From Plumapathes pennacea (taxonomy: Eukaryota; Cnidaria; Anthozoa; Antipatharia; Myriopathidae): a stretch of DNA of 64,000 bases. This document shows positions 46,630 to 59,893 of the stretch, piece after piece. The stretch lies in assembly GCA_964036295.1 (NCBI GenBank), contig OZ038468.1, positions 19,622,683 through 19,686,682 of the forward strand, given 5' to 3'. Each line of letters starts with the position of its first letter. The stretch's first letter is position 1. Under the pieces are notes generated by a model, which was not told where the DNA came from, did no database searches, and saw only the letters and a list, made by a program, of their open reading frames with translations. Made by a program: the position numbers and the translations under genes.

Positions 46630-48940
46630 GCATATCACCACACTTGCGAAACATTCAGAAACATTCCCTGAAACTTGGATGCGAACCTAATGATTGACAA
46701 AGGCTGTACAACGTTTTTACGAAGAGCCAAAAAATTCAATTTTCTATAAACTTGATCGGAAATGGTGGTTTGGTATGCGAAGTTTGAAGTCCGATTACTC
46801 GCAGATCGATTTAGATACAATCATACAGTGCACATCAGCACACTTATGAGACATTGAGAAACGTTCGCTGAAACCATCATGCGAATCTAATTATTAAACG
46901 AGGCCGAACATCGTTTTTGCGAAGAGCCAAAAAATTCAATTTTCTAAAAACTTGAAGGGAAATAGCGGTTTGGTATGCAAAGTTTGAAGTCTGATTACTC
47001 GCAGATCAATTTAGATATCAAAATACACTGCCTCTCAGCACATTTGTAAGATTGTTAGAAATGTTTCCTAAAACTTTCATGTGAATCTAATCATTGACCG
47101 AAGCTCTAGATTGCTCTTGGGAACGAAGAAGAGATTGATTTTATTGTAACTTTGACCGGAAAAGTCGGAGTGGTATGCAAAGTTTGAAGTCTGTTTACTC
47201 GCAGATCGATTTAAATACAATCATACAGTGCACATCAGCACACCTGCGAAACATTCAGAAACATTCCCTGAAACTTGTATGCGAATCAAAAGATTGACAA
47301 AGGCTGTACATCGTTTTTACGAAGAGCCAAAAAATTCAATTTTGTATAAACGTGACCGGAAATGGCGGTTTCGTATCCGACATTTGAAGTCTGAATACTC
47401 GCAGATCGATTTAGATACGAAAATACGCTGCATATCAGCACATTTGTGAAACATTCAGAAACATTCCCTGAAACTTGTATGCGAATCTAATGATTGACAA
47501 AGGTTTTACATCATTTTTTCGAAAAACCAGAAAATTCAATTTTCTATAAACTTGACCAGAAATGGCGGTTTGGTATGCGAAGTTTGAAGTCTGATTAATC
47601 GCAGAACGATTTAGATACAGTCATACAGTGCACATCAGGACACTTGAGAAACATTCAGAAACATTCCCTGAAACTGTTATGCGAAACCAATGATTAACCG
47701 AGGCTGTACATAATTTTAACGAAGAGCCAGAAAATTCAATTTTCTATAAACTTGACCGGAAATGGCGCTGTGGTATAGAAAGTCTGAAGTCTGATTACTC
47801 GCCGGTCAATTTAGATAGAATCCTATCGTGCATATCACCACACTTGCGAAACATTCAGAAACATTCCCTGAAACTTGTATGCGAACCTAATGATTGACAA
47901 AGGCTGTACAACGTTTTTACGAAGAGCCAAAAAATTCAATTTTCTATAAACTTGATCGGAAATGGTGGTTTGGTATGCGAAGTTTGAAGTCCGATTACTC
48001 GCAGATCGATTTAGATACAATCATACAGTGCACATCAGCACACTTATGAGACATTGAGAAACGTTCGCTGAAACCATCATGCGAATCTAATTATTAAACG
48101 AGGCCGAACATCGTTTTTGCGAAGAGCCAAAAAATTCAATTTTCTAAAAACTTGAAGGGAAATAGCGGTTTGGTATGCAAAGTTTGAAGTCTGATTACTC
48201 GCAGATCAATTTAGATATCAAAATACACTGCCTCTCAGCACATTTGTAAGATTGTTAGAAATGTTTCCTAAAACTTTCATGTGAATCTAATCATTGACCG
48301 AAGCTCTAGATTGCTCTTGGGAACGAAGAAGAGATTGATTTTATTGTAACTTTGACCGGAAAAGTCGGAGTGGTATGCAAAGTTTGAAGTCTGTTTACTC
48401 GCAGATCGATTTAAATACAATCATACAGTGCACATCAGCACACCTGCGAAACATTCAGAAACATTCCCTGAAACTTGTATGCGAATCAAAAGATTGACAA
48501 AGGCTGTACATCGTTTTTACGAAGAGCCAAAAAATTCAATTTTGTATAAACGTGACCGGAAATGGCGGTTTCGTATCCGACATTTGAAGTCTGAATACTC
48601 GCAGATCGATTTAGATACGAAAACACGCTGCATATCAGCACATTTGTCAAACATTCAGAAACATTCCCTGAAACTTGTATGCGAATCTAATGAATGACAA
48701 AGGTTGTACATCATTTTTTCGAAAAACCAGAAAATTCAATTTTCTATAAACTTGACCAGAAATGGCGGTTTGGTATGCGAAGTTTGAAGTCTGATTAATC
48801 GCAGAACGATTTAGATACAGTCATACAGTGCACATCAGGACAGCTGAGAAACATTCAGAAACATTCCCTGAAACTGTTATGCGAAACCAATGATTAACCG
48901 AGGCTGTACATAATTTTTACGAAGAGCCAAAAAATTCAAT
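46630..48940 (-). repeat. 1,200-bp (six-monomer) duplication in the reverse array
   Basis: 46630-47740 recurs at 47830-48940 with offset exactly 1,200 bp and only a few differences. The shared stretch ends where GGCGCTGTGG (47764) is replaced by GGTGGTTTGG (48964). Confidence 0.9.
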
Positions 48941-51299
48941 TTTCTATAAACTTGATCGGAAATGGTGGTTTGGTATGCGAAGTTTGAAGTCTGATAACTA
49001 GCAGATAGATTTAGATATATAAATACCCTACATATCAGAACATTTGTAAAATCTTTAGAAATATTCCCTAAAACTTTCATGCCAATCTAATCATTGACCG
49101 CGGCTGTAGATCGCTTTTGCGAACGAGGAAGAAATTGATTCTATTGCAACTTTGACAAGAAATGGCGTTGTGGTATGGAAAGTTTGAAGTCTGATTACAC
49201 GCCGGTCAATTTAGATAGAATCTTATCGCGCATATCACCACACTTGCGAAACATTCAGAAACATTCCCTGAAACATGTATGCGAATCTAATGATTGACAA
49301 AGTTTGTACATCATTTTTACGAAAAACCAGAAAATTCAATTTTCTATAAACTTGACCAGAAATGGTGGTTTGGTATGCGAAGTTTCAAGTCTGATTACTC
49401 GCAGATCGATTTAGATACAATCATACAGTACACATCAGCACACCTGAGAAACATTCAGAAACATTCCCTGAAACTGTTATGCGAAACTAGTGATTAACCG
49501 AGGCTGTACATCATTTTTACGAAGAGCCAAAAAATTCAATTTTCTATAAACTTGACCGGAAATGGCGTTGTGGTATGGAAAGTTTGAAGTCTGATTACTC
49601 GCAGATCGATTTAGATACAATCATACAGTGCACATCACCACACTTGTAAACATTCAGAAACATTCCCTGAAACTTGTATGCGAAACTAATGAATAACCGA
49701 GGCTGTACATCATTTTTACGAAAAACCAAAAAATTCAATTTTCTATAAACTTGACCGGAAATGGCGGTTTGGTATACAAAGTTTGAAGTCTGATTACTCG
49801 CAGATCGGTTTAGATATCTAAATATACTGCTTATCAGCACATCTGTAAGATAGTTAGAAATGTTCCCTAAAACTTTCATGCGAATCTAATTATTGACCGA
49901 AGCTGTAGATCGCTCTTTGGAACGAAGAAAAGATTGATTTTATTGTAACTTTGACCGGAAAAGGCGGAGTAGTGTGCAAAGTTTGAAGTCTGTTCACTCG
50001 CAGATCGATTTAGATACAATGATACAGTACTCATCAGAACACCTGAGAAACATTCAGAAACATTCCCTGAAACTTGTATGCGAAACTAATGATTAACCGA
50101 GGCTGTACATCATTTTTACGAAGAGCCAAAAAATTCAATTTTCTATAAACTTGACCGGAAATGGCGTTGTGATATGGAAAGTTTGAAGTCTGATTACTCG
50201 CAGATCGATTTAGATACAATCATACAGTGCACATCACCACACTTGTGAAACATTCAGAAACATTCCCTGAAACTTGTATGCGAAACTAATGAATAACCGA
50301 GGCTGTACATCATTTTTACGAAAAACCAAAAAATTCAATTTTCTCTAAACTTGACCGGAAATGGCGGTTTGGTATACAAAGTTTGAAGTCTGATTACTCG
50401 CAGATCGGTTTAGATATCAAAATATACTGCCTATCAGCACATCTGTAAGATAGTTAGAAATGTTCCCTAAAACTTTCATGCGAATCTAATTATTGACCGA
50501 AGCTGTAGATCGCTCTTTGGAACGAAGAAAAGATTGATATTATTGTAACTTTGACCGGAAAAGACGGAGTAGTGTGCAAAGTTTGAAGTCTGTTTACTCG
50601 CAGATCGATTTAGATACAATCATACAGTACTCATCAGAACACCTGACAAACATTCAGAAACATTCCCTGAAACTTGTATGCGAAACTAATGATTAACCGA
50701 GGCTGTACATCATTTTTACGAAGAGCCAAAAAATTCAATTTTCTATAAACTTGATCGGAAATGGTGGTTTGGTATGCGAAGTTTGAAGTCTGATTACTAG
50801 CAGATCGATTTAGATATATAAATACCCTACATATCAGCACATTTGTAAAATCTTTAGAAATATTCCCTAAAACTTTCATGCGAATCTAATCATTGACCGC
50901 GGCTGTAGATCGCTTTTGCGAACGAGGAAGAAATTGATTCTATTGCAACTTTGACAAGAAATGCCGTTGTGGTATGGAAAGTTTGAAGTCGGATTACACG
51001 CCGGTCAATTTAGATAGAATCTTATCGCGCATATCACCACACTTGCGAAACATTCAGAAACATTCCCTGAAACATGTATGCGAATCTAATGATTGACAAA
51101 GTTTGTACATCATTTTTACGAAAAACCAGAAAATTCTATTTTCTATAAACTTGACCAGAAATGGTGGTTTGGTATGCGAAGTTTCAAGTCTGATTACTCG
51201 CAGATCGATTTAGATACAATCATATAGTACACATCAGCACACCTGAGAAACATTCAGAAACATTCCCTGAAACTGTTATGCGAAACTAATGATTAACCG

Positions 51300-52600
51300 A
51301 GGCTGTACATCATTTTTACGAAGAGACAAAAAATTCAATTTTCTATAAACTTGACCGGAAATGGCGGTTTGGTATACAAAGTTTGAAGTCTGATTACTCG
51401 CAGATCGGTTTAGATATCAAAATATACTGCCTATCAGCACATCTTTAAGATAGTTAGAAATGTTCCCTAAAACTTTCATGCGAATCTAATTATTGACCGA
51501 AGCTGTAGATCGCTCTTTGGAACGAAGAAAAGATATATTTTATTGTAACTTTGACCGGAAAAGGCGGAGTAGTGTGCAAAGTTTGAAGTCTGTTTACTCG
51601 CAGATCGATTTAGATACAATGATACAGTACTCATCAGAACACCTGAGAAACATTCACAAACATTCCCTGAAACTTGTATGCGAAACTTATGATTAACCGA
51701 GGCTGTACATCATTTTTACGAAGAGCCAAAAAATTCAATTTTCTATCTTGACCGGAAATGGCGGTTTGGTATTCGAAGTTAGAAGTCTGATTACTAACAG
51801 ATCGATTTACATATATAAATACCCTACATATCAGCACATTTGTAAAATCTTTAGAAATATTCCCTAAAACTTTCATGCGAATCTAATCATTGACCGAGGC
51901 TGTAGGTCGCTCTTGCCAACCAGGAAGAAATTGATTCTATTGCAACTTTGAAAAGGAATGGAGTTGTGGTCTGCAAAGTTTGAAGTCGGATTACACGCCG
52001 GTCAATTTAGATAAAATTCTATCGTGCATATTACCACACTTGTGAAACATTCAGAAACATTCCCTGAAACTTGTATGCGAATCTAATGATTGACAAAGGC
52101 TGTACAACGTTTTTCCGAAGAGCTAAAAAATTCAATTTTCTATAAATTTGACCGGAAATATCGGTTTGGTATCCGAAGTTTGAAGTTTGATTACTTGCCG
52201 GACAATTTAGATAGAATCTTATTGTGTATATCACCACACTTGTGAAACATTCAGAAACATTCCGTGAAACGTTTATGCGAATCTAATAATTAACCGAGGC
52301 CTTACATCATTTTTACGAAGAGCCGAAAAATTCAATTTTGTAAAAAACTTGACGGGAAATAGCGGTTTGGTATGCAAAGTTTGAAGTCTGATTACTCGCA
52401 GATCGATTTAGATACAATCATACACTGCATATCAGCATATTTGTGAAACATTCAGAAACATTCCTTGAAACGTGTATGCGAATCTAATGATTGACAAAGT
52501 CTGTACAACGGTTTTACGAATAGCCAAAAAATTCAATTTTCTATAAACTTGATCGGAAATGGAGGTTTTGGTATGCGAAATTTGAAGTCTGATTACTCGC
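51300..52600 (-). repeat. Segment duplicated at 5,399-bp offset (partner 56700-58000)
   Basis: 51493/56892, 51634/57033 and 52031/57430 are all 5,399 bp apart with near-identity, including a shared small deletion (TTTTCTATCTTGACCGG). One monomer with GGAGGTTTTGGTATGCG is additionally doubled at 52405-52800 in the first copy only. Confidence 0.88.
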
Positions 52601-54240
52601 AGATCGATTTAGATACAATCATACACTGCATATCAGCATATTTGTGAAACATTCAGAAACATTCCTTGAAACGTGTATGCGAATCTAATGATTGACAAAG
52701 TCTGTACAACGGTTTTACGAATAGCCAAAAAATTCAATTTTCTATAAACTTGATCGGAAATGGAGGTTTTGGTATGCGAAATTTGAAGTCTGATTACTCG
52801 CAGATAGATTTAGATATAAAAATACACTGCATATCAGCACATTTGTGAAACATTCAGAAACATTTCCTGAAACAAGTATGCGAATCTAATGATTGGTAAA
52901 GGTTGTACATCATTTTTACGAAAAACCAGAAAATTCAATTTTCTATAAACTTGACCAGAAATGGCGGTTTGGTATGCGAAGTTTGAAGTCTGATTACTCG
53001 CAGAACGATTTAGATACAGTCATACAGTGCACATCACGACACCTGAGAAACATTCAGAAACATTCCCTGAAACTGTTATGCGAAACCAATGATTAACCGA
53101 GGCTGTACATAATTTTAACGAAGAGCCAGAAATTCAATTTTCTATAAACTTGACCGGAAATGGCGCTGTGGTATAGAAAGTCTGAAGTCTGATTACTCGC
53201 CGGTCAATTTAGATAGAATCCTATCGTGCATATCACCACACTTGCGAAACATTCAGAAACATTCCCTGAAACTTGTATGCGAATCTAATGATTGACAAAG
53301 GCTGTACAACGTTTTTACCAAGAACCAAAAAATTCAATTTTCTATAAACTTGATCGGAAATGTCGGTTTGGTATGCGAAGTTTGAAGTCTGATTACTCGC
53401 AGATCGATTTACATATATAAATACCCTACATATGAGAACATTTGTAAAATCTTTAGAAATATTCCCTAAAACTTTCATGCGAATCTAATCATTGACCGAC
53501 GCTGTAGATTGCTCCTGCGAACGAGGAAGAAATTGATTCTATTGCAACTTTGACAAGAAATGGCGTTCTGGTATGCAAAGTTTGAAGTCTGATTACACGC
53601 CGGTCAATTTAGATAGGATCTTAACGCGCCTATCAACGCACTTGCTAAACATTCAGAAACATTCCCTGAAACTTGTATGCGAATCTAATGATTGACAAAG
53701 GTTGTAGAACGTTTTGACGAATAGCATAAAAATTCAATTTTCTATAAACTTGACCAGAAATGATGGTTTGGTATGCGAAGTTTGAAGTCTAATTACTCGC
53801 AGATCGATTTAGATACAATCATACAATGCACATCAGCACACTTGTGAGACATTCACAAACGTTGGCTGAAACGATGATGCGAATCTAATGGTTAACCGAG
53901 GCCGAACATCGTTTTTACGAAGAGCCAAAAAATTCAATTTTCTAAAAACTTGAAGGGAAATAGCGGTTTGGTATGCAAACTTTGAAGTCTGACTACTCGC
54001 AGATCTATTTAGATATCAAAATACACTGCCTCTCAGCACATTTGTAAGATAGTTAGAAATACTTCCTAAATCTTTCATGCGAATCTAATCATTGACCGAA
54101 GCTGTAGATCGCTCTTTGGAACGAAGAAAAGATTGATTTTATTGTAACTTTGACCGGAAAAGGCGGAGTAGTGTGAGAAGTTTGAAGTCTGTTTACTCGC
54201 AGATCGATTTAGATACAATCATACAGTACTCATCAGAACA

Positions 54241-57120
54241 CCTGAGAAACATTCAGAAACAATCCCTGAAACTTGTATGCGAAACTAATGATTAACCGAG
54301 GCTGTACATCATTTTTACGAAAAACCAAAAAATTCAATTTTCTATAAACTTGACCGGAAATGGCGGTTTGGTATACAAAGTTTGAAGTCTGATTACTCGC
54401 AGATCGGTTTAGATATCTAAATATACTGCCTATCAGCACATCTGTAAGATAGTTAGAAATGTTCCCTAAAACTTTCATGCGAATCTAATTATTGACCGAA
54501 GCTGTAGATCGCTCTTTGGAACGAAGAAAAGATTGATTTTATTGCAACTTTGACCGGAAAAGGCGGAGTGGTGTGCAAAGTTTGAAGTCTGTTTACTCGC
54601 AGATCGATTTAGATACAATGATACAGTACTCATCAGAACACCTGAGAAACATTCACAAACATTCGCTGAAACTTGTATGCGAAACTAATGATTAACCGAG
54701 GCTGTACATCATTTTTACGAAGAGCCAAATAATTCAATTTTCTATAAACTTGACCGGAAATGGCGTTGTGATATGGAAAGTTTGAAGTCTGATAACTCGC
54801 AGATCGATTTAGATACAATCATACAGCGCACATCACCACACTTGCAAAACATTCAGAAACATTCCCTGAAACTTGTATGCGAAACTAATGAATAACCGAG
54901 GCTGTACATCATTTTTACGAAAAACCAAAAAATTCAATTTTCTCTAAACTTGACCGGAAATGGCGGTTTGGTATACAAAGTTTGAAGTCTGATTACTCGC
55001 AGATCGGTTTAGATATCTAAATATACTGCCTATCAGCACATCTGTAAGATAGTTAGAAATGTTCCCTAAAACTTTCATGCGAATCTAATTATTGACCGAA
55101 GCTGTAGATCGCTCTTTGGAACGAAGAAAAGATTGATTTTATTGCAACTTTGACCGGAAAAGGCGGAGTGGTGTGCAAAGTTTGAAGTCTGTTTACTCGC
55201 AGATCGATTTAGATACAATGATACAGTACTCATCAGAACACCTGAGAAACATTCACAAACATTCGCTGAAACTTGTATGCGAAACTAATGATTAACCGAG
55301 GCTGTACATCATTTTTACGAAGAGCCAAAAAATTCAATTTTCTATAAACTTGACCGGAAATGGCGTTGTGATATGGAAAGTTTGAAGTCTGATTACTAGC
55401 AGATCGATTTAGATACAATCATACAGCGCACATCACCACACTTGTGAAACATTCAGAAACATTCCCTGAAACTTGTATGCGAAACTAATGAATAACCGAG
55501 GCTGTACATCATTTTTACGAAAAACCAAAAAATTCAATTTTCTATAAACTTGACCGGAAATGGCGGTTTGGTATACAAAGTTTGAAGTCTGATTACTCGC
55601 AGATCGGTTTAGATATCTAAATATACTGCTTATCAGCACATCTGTAAGATAGTTAGAAATAGTCCCTAAAACTTTCATGCGAATCTAATTATTGACCGAA
55701 GCTGTAGATCGCTCTTTGGAACGAAGAAAAGATTGATTTTATTGCAACTTTGATCGGAAAAGGCGGAGTAGTGTGCAAAGTTTGAAGTCTGTTTACTCGC
55801 AGATCGAGTTAGATACAATGATACAGTACTCATCAGAACACCTGAGAAACATTCAGAAACATTCCCTGAAACTTGTATGCGAATCTAATGATTAACCGAG
55901 GCTGTACATCATTTTTACGAAGAGCCAAAAAATTCAATTTTTTATAAACTTGACCGGAAATGGCGTTGTGATATAGAAAGTTTGAAGTCTGATTACTCGC
56001 AGATCGATTTAGATACAATCATACAGCGCACATCACCACACTTGTAAAACATTCAGAAACATTCCCTGAAACTTGTATGCGAAACTAATGAATAACCGAG
56101 GCTGTACATCATTTTTACGAAAAACCAAAAAATTCAATTTTCTATAAACTTGACCGGAAATGGCGGTTTGGTATACAAAGTTTGAAGTCTGATTACTCGC
56201 AGATCGGTTTAGATATCTAAATATACTTCTTATCAGCACATCTGTAAGATAGTTAGAAATGTTCCCTAAAACTTTCATGCGAATCTAATTATTGACCGAA
56301 GCTGTAGATCGCTCTTTGGAACGAAGAAAAGATTGATTTTATTGTAACTTTGACCGGAAAAGGCGGAGTAGTGTGCAAAGTTTGAAGTCTGTTTACTCGC
56401 AGATCGATTTAGATACAATGATACAGTACTCATCAGAACACCTGAGAAACATTCAGAAACATTCCCTGAAACTCGTATGCGAAACTAATGATTAACCGAG
56501 GCTGTACATCATTTTTACGAAGAGCCAAAAAATTCAATTTTCTATAAACTTGACCGGAAATGGCGTTGTGATATGGAAAGTTTGAAGTCTGATTACTCGC
56601 AGATCGATTTAGATACAATCATACAGTGCACATCACCACACTTGTAAAACATTCAGAAACATTCCCTGAAACTTGTATGCGAAACTAATGATTAACCGAG
56701 GCTGTACATCATTTTTACGAAAAGCCAAAAAATTCAATTTTCTATAAACTTGACCGGAAATGGCGGTTTGGTATACAAAGTTTGAAGTCTGATTACGCGC
56801 AGATCGGTCTAGATATCAAAATATACTGCCTATCAGCACATCTGTAAGATAGTTAGAAATGTTCCCTAAAACTTTCATGCGAATCTAATTATTGACCGAA
56901 GCTGTAGATCGCTCTTTGGAACGAAGAAAAGATATATTTTATTGTAACTTTGACCGGAAAAGGCGGAGTGGTGTGCAAAGTTTGAAGTCTGTTTACTCGC
57001 AGATCGATTTAGATACAATCATACAGTACTCATCAGAACACCTGAGAAACATTCACAAACATTCGCTGAAACTTGTATGCGAAACTAATGATTAACCGAG
57101 GCTGTACATCATTTTTACGA
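54241..57120 (-). repeat. 600-bp (three-monomer) higher-order repeat, about five copies
   Basis: The monomer order repeats every 600 bp: anchors 54633, 55233, 55833, 56433 and 54841, 55441, 56041, 56641. Copies differ by a few substitutions. A weaker 600-bp rhythm is also visible at 49.6-50.9 kb. Confidence 0.9.
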
Positions 57121-59253
57121 AGAGCCAAAAAATTCAATTTTCTATCTTGACCGGAAATGGCGGTTTGGTATTCGAAGTTAGAAGTCTGATTACTAACAGA
57201 TCGATTTACATATATAAATACCCTACATATCAGCACATTTGTAAAATCTTTAGAAATATTCCCTAAAACTTTCATGCGAATCTAATCATTGACCGAGGCT
57301 GTAGGTTGCTCTTGCCAACCAGGAAGAAATTGATTCTATTGCAACTTTGAAAAGGAATGGAGTTGTGGTCTGCAAAGTTTGAAGTCTGATTACACGCCGG
57401 TCAATTTAGATAAAATTTTATCGTGCCTATTACCACACTTGTGAAACATTCAGAAACATTCCCTGAAACTTGTATGCGAATCTAATGATTGACAAAGGCT
57501 GTACAACGTTTTTCCGAAGAGCTAAAAAATTCAATTTTCTATAAATTTGACCGGAAATGTCGGTTTGGTATCCGAAGTTTGAAGTTTGATTACTTGCCGG
57601 ACAATTTAGATAGAATCTTATTGTGCATATCACCACACTTGTGAAACATTCAGAAACATTCCGTGAAACGTTTATGCGAATCTAATAATTAACCGAGGCC
57701 TTACATCATTTTTACGAAGAGCCGAAAAATTCAATTTTGTAAAAAACTTGACGGGAAATAGCGGTTTGGTATGCAAAGTTTGAAGTCTGATTACTCGCAG
57801 ATCGATTTAGATACAATCATACACTGCATATCAGCATATTTGTGAAACATTCAGAAACATTCCTTGAAACGTGTATGCGAATCTAATGATTGACAAAGTC
57901 TGTACAACGTTTTTACGAATAGCCAAAAAATTCAATTTTCTATAAACTTGATCGGAAATGGAGGTTTTGGTATGCGAAATTTGAAGTCTGATTACTCGCA
58001 GATCGATTTAGATATAAAAATACACTGCATATCAGCACATTTGTGAAACATTCAGAAACATTCCCTGAAACATGTATGCGAATCTAATGATTGACAAAGG
58101 TTGTACATCATTTTTACGAAAAACCAGAAAATTCAATTTTCTATAAACTTGACCAGAAATGGCGGTTTGGTATGCGAAGTTTCAAGTCTGATTACTCGCA
58201 GATCGATTTAGATGCAATCATGCAGTGCACATCAGCACACTTGAGAAGCATTCAGAAACATTTCCTGAAACTGTTATACGAAACCAATGATTAACTGAGG
58301 CTGTACATCATTTTTACGAAGAGCCAAAAAATTCAATTTTCTATAAACTTGACCGGAAATGGCGCTGTGGTATGGAAAGTTTGAAGTCTGATTACTCCCC
58401 GGTCAATTTAGATAAAATCTTATCGTGCATATCACCACACTTGTGAAACATTCAGAAACATTCCCTGAAACTTGTATGCGAAACTAATGATTAACCGAGG
58501 CTGTACATCATTTTTTCGAAAAACCAAAAAATTCAATTTTCTATAAAATTGACCGGAAATGGCGGTTTGGTATGCAAAGTTTGAACTCTGATTACTCGCA
58601 AATCGGTTTAGATATCAAAATACACTGCCTATCAGCACATCTGTAAGATAGTCAGCAATGTTCCCTAAAACTTTCATGCGAATCTAATTATTGACCGAAG
58701 CTGTAGAACGCTCTTTGGAACGAAGAAAAGATTGATTTTATTGTAACTTTGACCGGAAAAGGCGGAGTGGTGTGCAAAGTTTGAAGTCTATTTACTCGCA
58801 GATCGATTTAGATACAATCATACAGTACTCATCAGAACACCTGAGAAACATTCAGAAACATTCCCTGAAACTGCTTTGCGAAACTAATGATTAACCGAGG
58901 CTGTACATCATTTTTACGAAGAGCCAAGAAATTAAATTTTCTATCTTGACCGGAAATGGCGGTTTGGTATTCGAAGTTAGAAGTCTTATTACTAACAGAT
59001 CGATTTAGATATATAAATACCCTACATATTAGCACATTTGTAAAATCTTGAGAAATATTCCCTAAAACTTTCATGCGAATCTAATCATTGACCGAGGCTG
59101 TAAATCGCTCTTCCCAACCAGGAAGAAATTGATTCTATTGCAACTTTGACAAGAAATGGAGTTGTGGTATCCAAAGTTTGAAGTCTGAGTACACGCCGGT
59201 CAATTTACATAAAATTCTATCGTGCATATTACAACACTTGTGAAACATTCAGA

Positions 59254-59893
59254 AACCTTCCTTGGACTATAACAAGACTTTTTCAATACATTTGCCTTAT
59301 CTATCTTCATCCGTTGCGGAGATATAGCAGCTCAAACTCTCCTACTTTGCTCGAAAGGTGTGATGCTTTAATTAGTGCGTGATTTGATCTAATTTCTCAC
59401 GACGCGCGCGCTAAAAGTTTACAAAAACTATGCAAAACTCGTCGGCATAGTCCCAGCAACGATTCCTAAAAGTTTCATGCGATTATAAGATGGTCGAAAA
59501 ATGTTGGAATTTTGACAAAATAGTAAGGCTATAGCACAGGGTTTCTTGCCGATTTCGGCCAAAAACTGAAAACTCTTGAAACTTTCAGGAAACCTTCCTT
59601 GGACTATAACAAGACTTTTTGCAATACATTTGCCTTATCTATCTTGATCCGTTGCGGAGATATAGCAGCTCAAACTCTCCTCCTTTGCTCGAAAGGTGTG
59701 ATGTTTTAATTAGTGCGTGATTTGATCTAATTTCTCACGACGCGCGCGCTAAAAGTTTACAAAAACTATGCAAAACTTGTCGGCATAGTCCCAGCAACGA
59801 TTCCTGAAAGTTTCATGCGATTTTAAGATGGTCGAAAAATCTTGGAATTTTGACAAAATAGTAAGGCTATAGCACAGGGTTTTTTGCCCATTT
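59254..59893 (-). repeat. 337-bp satellite, first orientation (about two units)
   Basis: AACCTTCCTTGGACTATAAC occurs at 59254 and 59591, 337 bp apart. Landmarks: CACGACGCGCGCGCTAAAAG, GTCGGCATAGTCCCAGCAAC, CTATAGCACAGGGTTT. Confidence 0.93.

Larger units (their letters stand above)
45839..59253 (-). repeat. ~200-bp satellite array, reverse orientation
   Basis: The same monomers as at 18.8-44.0 kb but reverse-complemented (TTCAGAAACATTCCCTGAAA, ATGCGAATCTAAT, CCGGAAATGGCGG). About 67 monomers with a more regular 200-bp spacing than in the left array. Confidence 0.97.

Noticed and set aside
19258-59074. Dozens of similar 60-90-codon open frames on both strands in the satellite (e.g. containing SNQTSNFAYQT and VYRKLNF)
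   Set aside because: They are translations of one tandem monomer. Monomer length is not a multiple of three, frames stop in every monomer, there is no splice or start context, and both strands are equally open.
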